From positions 1 through 52,053 of the IMG/VR virus record IMGVR_UViG_3300006903_000015: 52,053 nucleotides of DNA, one strand, 5' to 3'. This document shows positions 8,469-16,294 of this stretch, piece by piece (position 1 is the first letter of the stretch; each line of letters opens with the position of its first letter). A program made the position numbers and the translations under genes. Under the pieces are notes generated by a model that saw only the letters and a list, made by a program, of their open reading frames with translations, ran no database searches and was not told the DNA's origin. The DNA comes from a virus.

Positions 8469-8761
8469 ACGCGCTTCACCGCGACTTCGGCGTCGTACAG
8501 CACTTCGCTTGCCCGCACGTAATCCTCGCGCGGGACTCCGGTTGCCACGGCCACCGCTGCGGCCAGGTTCATGACCACGGCTGTCGTGATCTCGGGGGTC
8601 AGTCGCTTGTCCGTGAGCATCCGTTGCTTCAGAAAAGCATCGAGGGCTTTGCCGAGTGCGCCGGCGGGGGTTTGTAGATCAGGCGCCGGCGGATCTTCGG
8701 CACGGCCGCCGCGGATCACGCGCATTCGTTTTCGGCTTGCCCGGCGTTCTTGGCGGTTCAT
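8465..8761 (-). CDS. Hypothetical small basic-start protein, 98 aa
   Basis: I start it at ATG 8761, which overlaps the upstream stop (ATGA) and gives the N terminus MNRQERRASRKR. The rest is an alpha-helical segment (GKALDAFLKQRML, AAVVMNLAAAVAVATG). No family is recognised. It is coupled by 4-bp overlaps to the RyR-domain gene before it and the glycosyltransferase after it. Confidence 0.65.
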   Translation of the reverse strand: MNRQERRASRKRMRVIRGGRAEDPPAPDLQTPAGALGKALDAFLKQRMLTDKRLTPEITTAVVMNLAAAVAVATGVPREDYVRASEVLYDAEVAVKRV

Positions 8762-9471
8762 GCGAAAATGCCTCCCTGGTGGCCGAGCGTTCCGTTCGTG
8801 CCGGCGATGTCTTCGGCGAGATCGCCCGCATCTTCGATCGTGCTCTGGCACGCGTAGAGGGCTGCCTTCTTGTCGCACTCCTTGCCGAAGGCCTCGAGCC
8901 AGTCGGCGATGCCTTCGCGGATCTTGTGCAGGCCCAGGGGTTTCGTCACCTTGCGTACGTCGATCGTGAGCTCGCCGCGGAGCTCTTCGGAGATCTTGTA
9001 GGCCGTGTGCGCGACGGCCATCATGACCCCGTTGCGGACGTGCGCCTTCACGCGCTCTTGGAGCGTCGGTGGATCCGACTTGTAGAAGAAGGCCGGCTTC
9101 AGTCCGCCGTCGGGATCGATCGGCGGGAAGATGCCTTCCTGTTCGTCGGGATCGGCCGGTCTGATCTCGGGTTCTTCATCTGGGCGCATTAGCCGTCCAT
9201 GTTTGAAGCCGAGCACGTAGCCTATGGCTTGCTCTTTTTCACAGGATGGCAGGTCGTTCCAGTCCACGATGCACGGGTGCTCGTGATCGTTGCCGGCCGC
9301 ACCGCGCTTCCATCCGTCCACGCGCATCGCTTCGCGCCATTGTGTGTGGATCTCGACTGCGATTCCGAGCTCGCTCATCTGATCTTCTTCTACCCACTTC
9401 TCGAGCCGTACGAGTCGATCGAAGTTGAGCTCGTGCAGCCACGGCAGCCCTGGGTCAGAAATCGTCTCCAT
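8758..9471 (-). CDS. RyR-domain protein, 237 aa
   Basis: Residues about 38-92 follow the ryanodine-receptor repeat (RyR, PF02026) pattern: H42-x2-W45, GW at 53-54, HPC at 65-67, then WNDLPSCEKE (71-80) and a helix. Prokaryotic and phage RyR domains have been proposed to bind nucleotide-type ligands and occur in host-virus conflict contexts. The C-terminal 100 residues are helical and unassigned (a DRKVTKPLG-type turn, then a helix with several Cys). There is a strong ribosome site (AGGAG, 7 bases) before ATG 9471. The domain call is mine by eye; the function of the protein is unknown. Confidence 0.7.
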   Translation of the reverse strand: METISDPGLPWLHELNFDRLVRLEKWVEEDQMSELGIAVEIHTQWREAMRVDGWKRGAAGNDHEHPCIVDWNDLPSCEKEQAIGYVLGFKHGRLMRPDEEPEIRPADPDEQEGIFPPIDPDGGLKPAFFYKSDPPTLQERVKAHVRNGVMMAVAHTAYKISEELRGELTIDVRKVTKPLGLHKIREGIADWLEAFGKECDKKAALYACQSTIEDAGDLAEDIAGTNGTLGHQGGIFA

Positions 9472-9474
9472 GCC

Positions 9475-9669
9475 TTACTCCTTCGCGCGCTTCTCGAGTT
9501 CTTCGCCGCGGTGGCCAGTCCACGCTACCCACAGATTAAAGAAACCATTTGCGCCGGCAATTAAAGCCAGCGGCAGGTGGCCCGACGAGATCGCTTCACA
9601 GCCGACAAGAAAGCTGAGCGTTGCAGCCGCTGCCCCAAACTCCCGCCAGCGAACAATGTACTTACTCAT
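9475..9669 (-). CDS. Small membrane protein, 64 aa
   Basis: Two hydrophobic stretches (FGAAAATLSFLVGC and LPLALIAGANGFFNLWVAW) with a charged tail ending EELEKRAKE suggest a two-helix inner-membrane protein. ATG 9669 overlaps the end of the previous gene in the arrangement GATGAGTAA, which is also found at the 9837/9844 junction. A TTG three codons earlier is an alternative start. Size and topology would allow a holin role, but nothing shows it. Confidence 0.6.
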   Translation of the reverse strand: MSKYIVRWREFGAAAATLSFLVGCEAISSGHLPLALIAGANGFFNLWVAWTGHRGEELEKRAKE

Positions 9670-9844
9670 CGGCTTCAAGGGCTTCGTCCAGACTTGCCTT
9701 CACAACCCTCCACATATGGAGGCCTACGCAAAAGAGCGCGCCTCCCATCGTGAACCAATGTCCGTTGCTCCACGTTTCGGCGGCGATGAGCAGGTACACG
9801 GAAATGAGATCCACGCTATGGCTGGACGCCTTCATCTTACTCAT
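9662..9844 (-). CDS. Small membrane protein, 60 aa
   Basis: A hydrophobic helix (LISVYLLIAAETW) and a second weaker one (FTMGGALFCVGLHMW) are followed by an acidic tail. It is paired with the small membrane gene at 9475. ATG 9844 overlaps the upstream stop within GATGAGTAA; a GTG two codons earlier is possible. Function is unknown, and the pair could act together at the membrane. Confidence 0.55.
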   Translation of the reverse strand: MSKMKASSHSVDLISVYLLIAAETWSNGHWFTMGGALFCVGLHMWRVVKASLDEALEADE

Positions 9845-10496
9845 CGCCACGCACCACTGAGTGATCGATCTTGAACCGGTAGCCGCAGCCGAGCTGGGGG
9901 CACGTCGCCCATTCGTCGAGCTCGATCGTACCGGCCAGCGTGACCACTTCGTTCGGGTCGTCTGGGTTGATCCAGATCTCGCCCATGTTCTTCGGGTCGA
10001 CCTCGAAATGCCGGTTCGATTGCTTGATGTGCATCTGCGAGTCGGCCATGTGCCGGCCGAGCGTGAAGACGCAGCGCGGGCAGCACATCGTGAGTGTGTA
10101 TTCCTTCGTCCCGTCTTCGTGCGTCTCTTCCGACAGCTCGCAGGTCATCCACTCTTTGATCTCCGTCGAGCGGGGACGCTTGATGCCGAGCACGATGCTC
10201 GCGTGCGTCGAGCGGCCGCCGAGCTTCATGCTCATCATCCTGGCGTGCGTCGTGGCATCGGATGCGATGGGCTTTCCGTCAGGCGACAGGGCACCGGGAA
10301 GGGCGCCGCCGCGGGTCGCGGCGAATTGCGCGTCCTGCACGTTCCGGCGCTCCTCGGCTTCGGCGTGGCGCCGGGCAACGTCCATGTCGTACGCGAACGA
10401 GGTCGTTCCTCCCCGGACCCAGGCATCGAGCGGCGACTCGATCTCTTTGGCAGGCTTTTCTGCCGCTACATCAGCCGGACTATCGCTATCGGCCAT
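9837..10496 (-). CDS. Hypothetical zinc-binding-like protein, 219 aa
   Basis: The N-terminal 75 residues are charged and low in complexity. The middle part has CCPRC (about 139-143) and later CPQLGC (about 202-207), spaced like two halves of a zinc site, in a beta-rich region (EYTLTMCCPRC, NEVVTLAGTIELDEWATC). No named family is recognised. The gene is the first of a leftward unit: its ATG 10496 lies 6 bases after a -10-like box with a well placed -35, so the message may be leaderless. Confidence 0.65.
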   Translation of the reverse strand: MADSDSPADVAAEKPAKEIESPLDAWVRGGTTSFAYDMDVARRHAEAEERRNVQDAQFAATRGGALPGALSPDGKPIASDATTHARMMSMKLGGRSTHASIVLGIKRPRSTEIKEWMTCELSEETHEDGTKEYTLTMCCPRCVFTLGRHMADSQMHIKQSNRHFEVDPKNMGEIWINPDDPNEVVTLAGTIELDEWATCPQLGCGYRFKIDHSVVRGDE

Positions 10497-10502
10497 TCTC
10501 CC

Positions 10503-10532
10503 CCACTAGCACCGGGGAGCCGAGAGCGTCAA
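10503..10532 (-). promoter_or_regulatory. Putative leaderless promoter for the gene at 10496
   Basis: On the minus strand, TTGACG (10527-10532) is 18 bases from TAGTGG (10503-10508), and the ATG follows 6 bases later. The -35 box shares its TGA with the stop codon of the gene ending at 10529. The layout matches the promoters at 16925, 17192 and 23690. The intervening GGGAGA could alternatively serve as a ribosome site for a longer message. Confidence 0.5.
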
Positions 10533-11587
10533 CGGCGCTTCGGGCCCTCCCCGGCCTTCAGGCGCTCGAGGTACTTGTGGGACAGACTCTTGAGGACGTC
10601 ATACGCGCGCGCCTCGGTCGTTCGCTCGGTCAACACCGCCCATTTGGCTTCCTTGCCGCGCTCATCGTAAATCCGGCAGAAGCTTCCGTTCTCGCAGCAC
10701 GCTTCGATATCGCACACGCACGTGTGCCCGGGCGGGAGCTCGGGTTCTACTCCCTCTTTCATTCGCGCGACGAATGCGGCGTGCGCCTCGTGGCGGGTCG
10801 GGCGGGGCGCGATCACGGCCGGCGGCTCGGGGTGCCCGATGCTCAAGCCGTGGGGCTCGGGAACACGGTCCATGAAGCTTTTATCCATCATGGCCTTGAT
10901 GCGCTTCTGGTGACAGGCCGGGCAGTTCCAGATGCCTTCACAGCCCACGCTGCGGAGCTTCTCGCCATCCATCAGCGCGTCGCACCCGGGGCAATGAAAA
11001 CAGCTTGTCACTTGCGCGTACCCGTTCGCCTCGTCATCAAAGCCCACACAAAAGGTCTTCCCGCGCCACCCGATGCGATAGACCCACTCCAAGCGGTCGA
11101 TTTCGGTGACTCTGGCCTTCCGGCCAAGCTGGCGGCGCGCCTTGTCGCCGATCTCCATCACGCCGTAGCGCGTGATGAGCTCGGATGAGTAGGCGTAGAG
11201 GCCGATCGCGCGGCGCGTTGGGAGCCCTGCAGCGCAGGTTGGGCTCCGATATGTGGAACTGTCCGCGTACCCAACAATTTCCTTGCCCCACTTTTCCCAG
11301 TCTTCTTCGCTCAGCGAACCAACGACGGAGAGACCGAGGTCGAGCTTCTCCACCGTGAACTGGCACTGGGCGTTTCCCACCTTGTTCTCGATCAGATCGC
11401 CTACGTAAAGGCGCGCGCCCTTGCAATCGACTGGCCAATGGACGGCGAGCCGCGCCTTGTATGCCTCGTCCGTCTCCCCTTCGTCGCGCCGTGATTGCTG
11501 CGCGCCGAGCGCGGTGAGTTCGGGGCCGGCGGCATGATCGAGCAGATCCCGTGAGTAGCGTTGATCCGGTGGTGAGTAGCGTTTCAT
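10529..11587 (-). CDS. Hypothetical protein with shared N-terminal module and zinc knuckles, 352 aa
   Basis: ATG 11587 gives MKRYSPPDQRY; the open frame upstream overlaps another gene. Residues about 20-60 contain PELTALG..RRDEGETDEAYKARLAVHWP and then YVGDLIEN. This module recurs in the proteins at 19784 and 24142. Further on, CPGCD and CPACHQ form a likely zinc ribbon, and CVCDIEACCENGSFC near the C terminus is Cys-rich. No enzyme motif is seen. Similar DELG...RxxGExDxxYRxRL segments occur at the start of some phage baseplate-type proteins, but that link is loose. Confidence 0.65.
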   Translation of the reverse strand: MKRYSPPDQRYSRDLLDHAAGPELTALGAQQSRRDEGETDEAYKARLAVHWPVDCKGARLYVGDLIENKVGNAQCQFTVEKLDLGLSVVGSLSEEDWEKWGKEIVGYADSSTYRSPTCAAGLPTRRAIGLYAYSSELITRYGVMEIGDKARRQLGRKARVTEIDRLEWVYRIGWRGKTFCVGFDDEANGYAQVTSCFHCPGCDALMDGEKLRSVGCEGIWNCPACHQKRIKAMMDKSFMDRVPEPHGLSIGHPEPPAVIAPRPTRHEAHAAFVARMKEGVEPELPPGHTCVCDIEACCENGSFCRIYDERGKEAKWAVLTERTTEARAYDVLKSLSHKYLERLKAGEGPKRR

Positions 11588-11591
11588 CGTT

Positions 11592-11822
11592 TCATCCTCC
11601 GTCGAAACCAGGCGGAGCTTCCGTTTCCGTCTCTTCGATGAGTGCGCGGCGGGCATCTTCTTTCGCCTTAAACGCTTCGAGCTCGGCCACGCGGGCAGTG
11701 AGCTTCTGAATGACCGTGCAGCACGACACGTGCTGGGTAAACGATACTCCGCTGGAGTAGGACACATTCTCCAACGCGCCGCAGTACTCGCAGGTTTTGT
11801 ATTTGTAGTTTTCTGTGCTCAC
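11592..11822 (-). CDS. Small zinc-finger and coiled-coil protein, 76 aa
   Basis: It starts at GTG 11822, overlapping the upstream stop (GTGA). Residues 8-13 are TCEYCG, and a later VSCC pair completes a possible zinc site. A helix follows (VIQKLTARVAELEAFKAKE) with heptad-like spacing. Nothing else is recognisable. It sits between a winged-helix gene and the 352-residue protein. Confidence 0.6.
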   Translation of the reverse strand: MSTENYKYKTCEYCGALENVSYSSGVSFTQHVSCCTVIQKLTARVAELEAFKAKEDARRALIEETETEAPPGFDGG

Positions 11823-12412
11823 AGCAGGCTCTTCCCCGTCTTCGCCTGATAGCGGCGGACGATGGTGAACGACGCGGACTTCGGGTCCTTGCCGCGGGAG
11901 ACGACCCGATCGTGGATCCCTTCGGTGGCGCCGATGCGCGCAAACTGCGCGGCGCGGGTGAGTGAATCGTACGGGCCCCAGGGGCCTTCGGAGGTCAGGG
12001 GTTCGGAAGAGCCCACGGCGAGGGCCCACACGTAGAAGCCGGGGTTCGATTTCATGGCTGGTTTCTCCGAATCCGCGAACACCGCGTCCGCGCCGCGCTC
12101 TTCCACATCGGCTGCGACCGCTTTGGGCAAGCCCCACACCGTGGATGCGCCCGGCTTACTCCGCATGCCGCCTTCGGTCTTGGGTGCGTCGATCCAGTGC
12201 CATTGGCGGCCACGCTTTTTCATAGCGGAGCCGGTGTCGACGACAAGGCCGCGGAGGGCGAGCGTGCGCGCGGCGCGGTTCACCGCTGCCGTCGTCATGC
12301 CCAGATCTTCGGCGATCTTGCCGGCGGCCGCGCCGGTCGACTCCGGTTCTACGTAGTCGACTTCGCTAGCGATCGCCGCGAACACTGGCTGGAGCCCTGC
12401 ATCCACGTTCAC
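11819..12412 (-). CDS. Winged-helix DNA-binding protein, 197 aa
   Basis: Residues about 28-60 fit a MarR/MAGE-like winged helix-turn-helix: AAGKIAEDLGMTTAAVNRAARTLALRGLVV with a following wing (RQWHWI). The C-terminal half (about 100-197) is a separate small domain with YVWALAVG and SFTIVRRYQAK strands. A transcription-regulator role is likely for the N-terminal half; partner and target are unknown. GTG 12412 overlaps the stop of the zinc-ribbon gene upstream (GTGA). Confidence 0.7.
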   Translation of the reverse strand: MNVDAGLQPVFAAIASEVDYVEPESTGAAAGKIAEDLGMTTAAVNRAARTLALRGLVVDTGSAMKKRGRQWHWIDAPKTEGGMRSKPGASTVWGLPKAVAADVEERGADAVFADSEKPAMKSNPGFYVWALAVGSSEPLTSEGPWGPYDSLTRAAQFARIGATEGIHDRVVSRGKDPKSASFTIVRRYQAKTGKSLL

Positions 12413-12594
12413 TTCGCCTTCCGTTCGTTCTTCTTGTCCCGTTTTCGCTTCATACGCACTAGCTGGGTGATTTCTCCCGGGAAGAGTGCGCCGGGGCGTG
12501 GGGTGCGGCCACAGCGCCTGCAGGTCTCACCCCGAAAGACCACGATGAACTCGAGGTCGCGGGTCAGGCACTCTTCGCACACGCACGCGGGCAC
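12409..12594 (-). CDS. Small zinc-ribbon protein, 61 aa
   Basis: CVCEEC near the N terminus and CRRCG 20 residues later make a C2-C2 zinc ribbon. The C terminus is very basic (RMKRKRDKKNERKAK), suggesting nucleic-acid binding. The start is GTG 12594. It is coupled to the winged-helix gene downstream by a GTGA overlap. Confidence 0.65.
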   Translation of the reverse strand: MPACVCEECLTRDLEFIVVFRGETCRRCGRTPRPGALFPGEITQLVRMKRKRDKKNERKAK

Positions 12595-12597
12595 CCG

Positions 12598-13443
12598 TTA
12601 GCCCGCTTTGCGGCCGAGCTCTTGGGCAACCTGGACGATCCGGGCGGCGCCATCGGCGGCTTTGCGGGCAGCGCGGAGCTCCTCGGCGGCACGGGCGAGG
12701 TTGTCCGCCCGCTCGCGCAGCACCCGTTCGGCCTGCTCCACTTCTACGATGGGATCAAAATGCTCGTGATTGTAGCGGCTGAGCATCATGATCTTTTCCA
12801 CGGCAGCGCCGATGCGGCCTGCGTTCCACTTGCCGATCTTGATGCCGCTTTTTTCCTCGAACTCCTTGATCGCGGTCTCGAGATTCTTGTTTTCATTCTC
12901 GAGGTCTTTGATCTTCCGTTCGAGCTCGGGTGGGCCAAGCCCGCGGCCCTCGGCAAGGCCGTCGCTTCGGGCTGTCGTCACCCGGGCATCGAGGCCTTCT
13001 GCAGCGCGGCGTAGAAGTGCTGCGACGAATCCCTTGTCGAGTGGCTTTGGTTTCAGCGCGGGGGCTTCGCGCTTCGTCTTCAGGGTCTGGCCACCGAGCA
13101 CCATGAGCCCCCAGGTCGGCGGGAGCTCGCCGGGCTCGATGATGCTCTCGTCGCCCACGGCTACCCACCAGAAGTCACAGAATTTCTGGATCGCGTCGGC
13201 CTTGTCGGGATTCATGAGCTCGCGCTGCCAGTCCTGCCTGCTCACCTTGATCTCGATGCCGTGGATCCCTAGCCCACGCGAGGGCCACAGCGATACGGCC
13301 ACGGCATCGGCGTGGCGGGTGCACCCGAATCCGGTCTTGTCCCCGACTTCGGCAAGAAGCGCCCAGGCGGGAGCAGCGAATTTCTTCTCGAGTGCGGCGA
13401 AGACGTCGCGGGCGCCGTACTTCGGTGCTTTCTTCGATGCCAT
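12598..13443 (-). CDS. PD-(D/E)XK nuclease-like protein with coiled coil, 281 aa
   Basis: Residues 40-90 show a restriction-endonuclease-like core: D46 (TRHADAVAV), then GIEIKVSRQDW with E64-x-K66, then KFCDFWWVAVGD. This resembles the MmcB-type and related phage nuclease-like proteins, in which these residues bind metal. The C-terminal half is a long heptad helix (ELERKIKDLENENKNLETAIKEF and a second AERVLRERADNLARAAEEL). The coiled coil fused to the nuclease core is unusual. ATG 13443 overlaps the endolysin stop (TGATG), which decides the start. Confidence 0.7.
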   Translation of the reverse strand: MASKKAPKYGARDVFAALEKKFAAPAWALLAEVGDKTGFGCTRHADAVAVSLWPSRGLGIHGIEIKVSRQDWQRELMNPDKADAIQKFCDFWWVAVGDESIIEPGELPPTWGLMVLGGQTLKTKREAPALKPKPLDKGFVAALLRRAAEGLDARVTTARSDGLAEGRGLGPPELERKIKDLENENKNLETAIKEFEEKSGIKIGKWNAGRIGAAVEKIMMLSRYNHEHFDPIVEVEQAERVLRERADNLARAAEELRAARKAADGAARIVQVAQELGRKAG

Positions 13444-14255
13444 CAGCCGCCCGCCGCTGCCCACGTCTCCCGGCCGACCTTGCCGTCGACTTTGAGCGGT
13501 GCGCCCGTTCCGGACACGTGCGCGCGCTGGAAGAATTTGGTCGCCGATTCGGTGAGGGAGCCGAAGTGACCATCGACCACCAGGGCATCGTGGCCATTGG
13601 CTTCGAGCCAGGGGTTAGCCACGTGCTGCCAGATCTTCACGTAGGGTCCGAACGAGCCGCGGAGGATGAGTGGATTATCGGGCAGAAACGTATCGAGCTG
13701 CCAGGGCTCGAGCGCCGGGGGTTGCCCCGTGTCCATCACCGGCTCACCGAGTGCGCCGGCGATCGCTAAAACCGCGCTTCGCATCGCCTGGTAGTGATTC
13801 TCGATCCTATCGGCGATCGTTTTTCCGAACCCTTCGTAATAACGCGTGGCGTGAAGGGCTGCGGACACATTGTAAAGATTGCCCGAGCTCGCGGCGGCAA
13901 GAACGGACGGGCGCTTCACGTACACTTCGCGCGCCAGCGCATCGAAGCCTGCCTGGGGCGTTGGGTATTTCGCAAAGCAGATCGTGTACGGGGTCGATGA
14001 CCCGTCGGGGTTCGGGTGCGTGTCGACGTACTGGAAGGAGGTGCCAAGATCGCAGGGCGGGCGGCTTGATTGGATCGCGCCCATGTTGTTCGAGCCCTGG
14101 CCCGCCGTCTTCCACGCTGTCCCGTCGCGCGTTTCGATCCAGCTCACCCCCTGCTCGGCCTGCGCTTCGGAAGTGGTGGGATCCCGGCCGATGCGCGTCC
14201 TAAATCCTTCGACCACGAATGGCCGTGCCCAGCGATGCAGCTCTGCGGGTGTCAT
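13443..14255 (-). CDS. Endolysin: glucosaminidase/lysozyme-like domain plus peptidoglycan-binding domain, 270 aa
   Basis: Residues about 30-160 look like a glucosaminidase or lytic-transglycosylase fold: EQGVSWIETRDG with a likely catalytic E41, NNMGAIQ, then YTICFAKYPTPQAGFDALAREVY as in cell-wall hydrolases. The C terminus (about 200-270) is a PG_binding_1 module: LRGSFGPYVKIWQ, VDGHFGSLTESATKFFQRAH and VDGKVGRETWAAA. No signal peptide is seen, so export would need a holin; small membrane proteins are encoded nearby. The ribosome site is AAAGGA before ATG 14255. Confidence 0.82.
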   Translation of the reverse strand: MTPAELHRWARPFVVEGFRTRIGRDPTTSEAQAEQGVSWIETRDGTAWKTAGQGSNNMGAIQSSRPPCDLGTSFQYVDTHPNPDGSSTPYTICFAKYPTPQAGFDALAREVYVKRPSVLAAASSGNLYNVSAALHATRYYEGFGKTIADRIENHYQAMRSAVLAIAGALGEPVMDTGQPPALEPWQLDTFLPDNPLILRGSFGPYVKIWQHVANPWLEANGHDALVVDGHFGSLTESATKFFQRAHVSGTGAPLKVDGKVGRETWAAAGG

Positions 14256-14274
14256 GCTCGGTTTTTTCCTTTCG

Positions 14275-15063
14275 TCAGTGGGCTACTTCTAGGGCGTAGA
14301 GATCCCACGCGCCGACAAGGGCGTCCTCGTCGATCAAAAAGCACCAGGGCCAGTACTGGCCTTCGGGATCGTGCGCGCCGCCCCAGGGATCGGGCCAGTG
14401 GTTTTGCCCAAGCGCGCGATAGCGACCACCCGGCATCTTCCACACGCGCACGATGCGGACGGCGTGGCCGTTCTGTTCGCCACCCATGTGCGCCGCTGTT
14501 GCGACCTCGTTCGGCTTCAGATTGAAGAATGGCTCCTTGAGACCGAAGGCGCCGCTTACACCGAGACCGCGATCGGTGGCATCTGAAAGCGCGTCGAGCT
14601 CGAAGATCCGATAGTGGGTGATGGTTGTACCGCGGTGATCGTAGGCGTCGAGCTCGGAGGCGAGATCGTCGCCGGCGGGTGCGGCGCCGCGGCCGGCTTC
14701 TACCGGATCGGTGTCTTCGCCCTCCTTATAGTGATCCCAGCCGCGGTGGATCAGCCCATCGATCATGTATTCGGTGCGCGTGCCTTCGTCGATGTTTTCG
14801 ATCAGGCCCTGCCGGCGCCGGGCCTCCCGCCAGATCCCGATGGCCGAAGCCGTGATGACGTTGCCGTGCGCCGCGTCGATGATTTCTGCACCCGAGTAGC
14901 CCAAGCAAGCCGGGGCAAACTGGATCCGGCGGGGCGATGGCACGGCAAGGACCCGGCCCGTGCCGGGCGCGGGCAGCGCCTTGGCGCTCCCGTAGTTTGC
15001 AGCCACGGCATCGCTGAAGCGTGTGACTGGGCGATCGGGCAATGTGCCGCAGAGATGCTTCAT
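14275..15063 (-). CDS. Papain-like cysteine peptidase, 262 aa
   Basis: ATG 15063 overlaps the upstream stop (ATGA) and defines the start. The C1-type layout is visible: an oxyanion Gln (Q48) five residues before Cys53 in APACLGYSGAE, then ASAIGIWREARRR and a following GWDHYKEG (the usual region after the active helix). GHAV with H200 and GQNHWPDPWGG with N221 follow. The Cys-His-Asn order and spacing support a working peptidase. There is no propeptide or signal, so it should act inside the cell or in the virion. It lies just upstream of the endolysin gene; the target is unknown. Confidence 0.65.
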   Translation of the reverse strand: MKHLCGTLPDRPVTRFSDAVAANYGSAKALPAPGTGRVLAVPSPRRIQFAPACLGYSGAEIIDAAHGNVITASAIGIWREARRRQGLIENIDEGTRTEYMIDGLIHRGWDHYKEGEDTDPVEAGRGAAPAGDDLASELDAYDHRGTTITHYRIFELDALSDATDRGLGVSGAFGLKEPFFNLKPNEVATAAHMGGEQNGHAVRIVRVWKMPGGRYRALGQNHWPDPWGGAHDPEGQYWPWCFLIDEDALVGAWDLYALEVAH

Positions 15064-15446
15064 TTGCAAAGCTCCCCGCTGTAGGCCCGATCGAGATCCG
15101 CGCAGTCGTGGATCGTGGCGATGCACCGGGGTTCCCAGTTGCGGCCATCGGCGGCGGCAGCGCGGCAGGCTACAGCGAACGGGGTACCGCCGGGCGTCGT
15201 CCACCACGGCGTGCCATCCGGCTTCCGGCATTCCAGGCCATCGGGCGCGGGGTGCAGGGCGCGTGGGCCGATGCGCGCTTCGGCGCGGCCACAGTCATCG
15301 AGCCCAGCGTCCGTGGTGGCGGCACTTGCATCGCCATACGGTGCGGGCGCCGAGGTCGGGATCGGTGCGGCGTCTGGCTTGTCCGGCGGCGGCATGCAGC
15401 GGCAGGACAGGGCAAGAAGCGCGACCAGGGTTACTGCGTGCTGCAT
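15060..15446 (-). CDS. Small proline-rich lipoprotein, 128 aa
   Basis: A short signal peptide (VTLVALLALSC) ends in a lipobox-like LALSC, followed by a Pro/Ala-rich stretch (CMPPPDKPDAAP). The rest holds several Cys residues. ATG 15446 lies inside the end of the preceding lipoprotein gene (16-base overlap). Two adjacent overlapping lipoprotein genes beside an endolysin recall Rz/Rz1 spanins, but a classical inner-membrane coiled-coil partner is not seen, so this is only a possibility. Confidence 0.6.
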   Translation of the reverse strand: MQHAVTLVALLALSCRCMPPPDKPDAAPIPTSAPAPYGDASAATTDAGLDDCGRAEARIGPRALHPAPDGLECRKPDGTPWWTTPGGTPFAVACRAAAADGRNWEPRCIATIHDCADLDRAYSGELCK

Positions 15447-15793
15447 TCCCGGGCCCAGCTTTCGGATGCGCCTTCGGAGATCACGATGGCGCCGGCGGCG
15501 ATGGCCGCTGCGGCGACCCCGCCAATCGCAAGGCCCACCCGCGTGGTTTCGTATTTGGGATCTTCGAGGGGGAGTGTGGAGAGGCCCGATGCGCCGCCGA
15601 GAACAGCGGCACCCTTGCCAAGCGCGCCCCAGAATTGGCGCCGATCGTCCAGTGTGTTGCAGCGCGCGACCTGTTCCGGGGCCACCGCGGGCGAGCCCAC
15701 TGTGCGCGGCGGCGCCGCGGCAAGCCGATTCTGTTCGAGGGAGCCGGTGCAGGCGGCGAGGATGAGGGCTGCGAGGATGATGGGCGATTTCAT
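15431..15793 (-). CDS. Small lipoprotein with a second membrane helix, 120 aa
   Basis: Signal peptide MKSPIILAALILAAC with a clear lipobox (LAAC). A mid-protein Gly/Ala helix (VGLAIGGVAAAAIAAGAIVIS) could cross a membrane. Ribosome site AAGGA precedes ATG 15793. It overlaps the downstream lipoprotein gene by 16 bases. The family is not recognised; a lysis or envelope role is suggested by its neighbours. Confidence 0.65.
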   Translation of the reverse strand: MKSPIILAALILAACTGSLEQNRLAAAPPRTVGSPAVAPEQVARCNTLDDRRQFWGALGKGAAVLGGASGLSTLPLEDPKYETTRVGLAIGGVAAAAIAAGAIVISEGASESWARECSTQ

Positions 15794-15804
15794 GGACGAG
15801 TTCC

Positions 15805-15999
15805 TTATTCGGGATCAATCTTCCGTAAATCCAAGCGCCCGCTGGCGGTCCGGCGTGGGCCGTACGCAGCTTTCAAACGGGCTATCAATTTTCGCACCAG
15901 CCGTTCGTGGACTTCGGGCGAAATGCCGGTGAGGGCGGCTTCGATGAGCCGCTCGAGCTGTTCGAGGCGGGGACTGTCTTCGTCTTCCGGTGCCGCCAT
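15805..15999 (-). CDS. Small helical protein, 64 aa
   Basis: It starts at ATG 15999 through a TAATG overlap. The acidic start is followed by two amphipathic helices (LEQLERLIEAALTG and HERLVRKLIARLKAAYG) and a basic tail. No family is recognised. Confidence 0.55.
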   Translation of the reverse strand: MAAPEDEDSPRLEQLERLIEAALTGISPEVHERLVRKLIARLKAAYGPRRTASGRLDLRKIDPE

Positions 16000-16292
16000 T
16001 ACTTCGTGCCGAGCCACTCCTTGACGGCCTCCACCGTGCCCACTGCGGTGATCGTGAGCCCGGCAATGGCGGCAAGAAATGCCACTACATCATCTGCGGC
16101 ACGCTTGGGAACCCCCGGCTTTGCATGGGCCAAATTCGTGGGTTTTACCGGGCCGCGGGAGGCAAGGACGTGATCGACAGCGGCACGGCCGATGGTGAAG
16201 AGCCCAATCGCGGCGCCGCCAGCAATTAGCACATCGGCAAAGTCGAGCTTGGCTGGCGGGGCCTGGAGAACGGGCGGGGGATGGGCCGCCAC
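15999..16292 (-). CDS. Two-helix membrane protein, 97 aa
   Basis: GTG 16292 is chosen because GGAG lies 5 bases before it, right after the stop of the upstream gene. Two hydrophobic helices are seen (VLIAGGAAIGLFTIG and VVAFLAAIAGLTITAVG) separated by a basic loop, ending in a charged tail. Size and topology are holin-like, and it lies near the endolysin, but no holin family is recognisable. Confidence 0.55.
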   Translation of the reverse strand: MAAHPPPVLQAPPAKLDFADVLIAGGAAIGLFTIGRAAVDHVLASRGPVKPTNLAHAKPGVPKRAADDVVAFLAAIAGLTITAVGTVEAVKEWLGTK

Positions 16293-16294
16293 CG

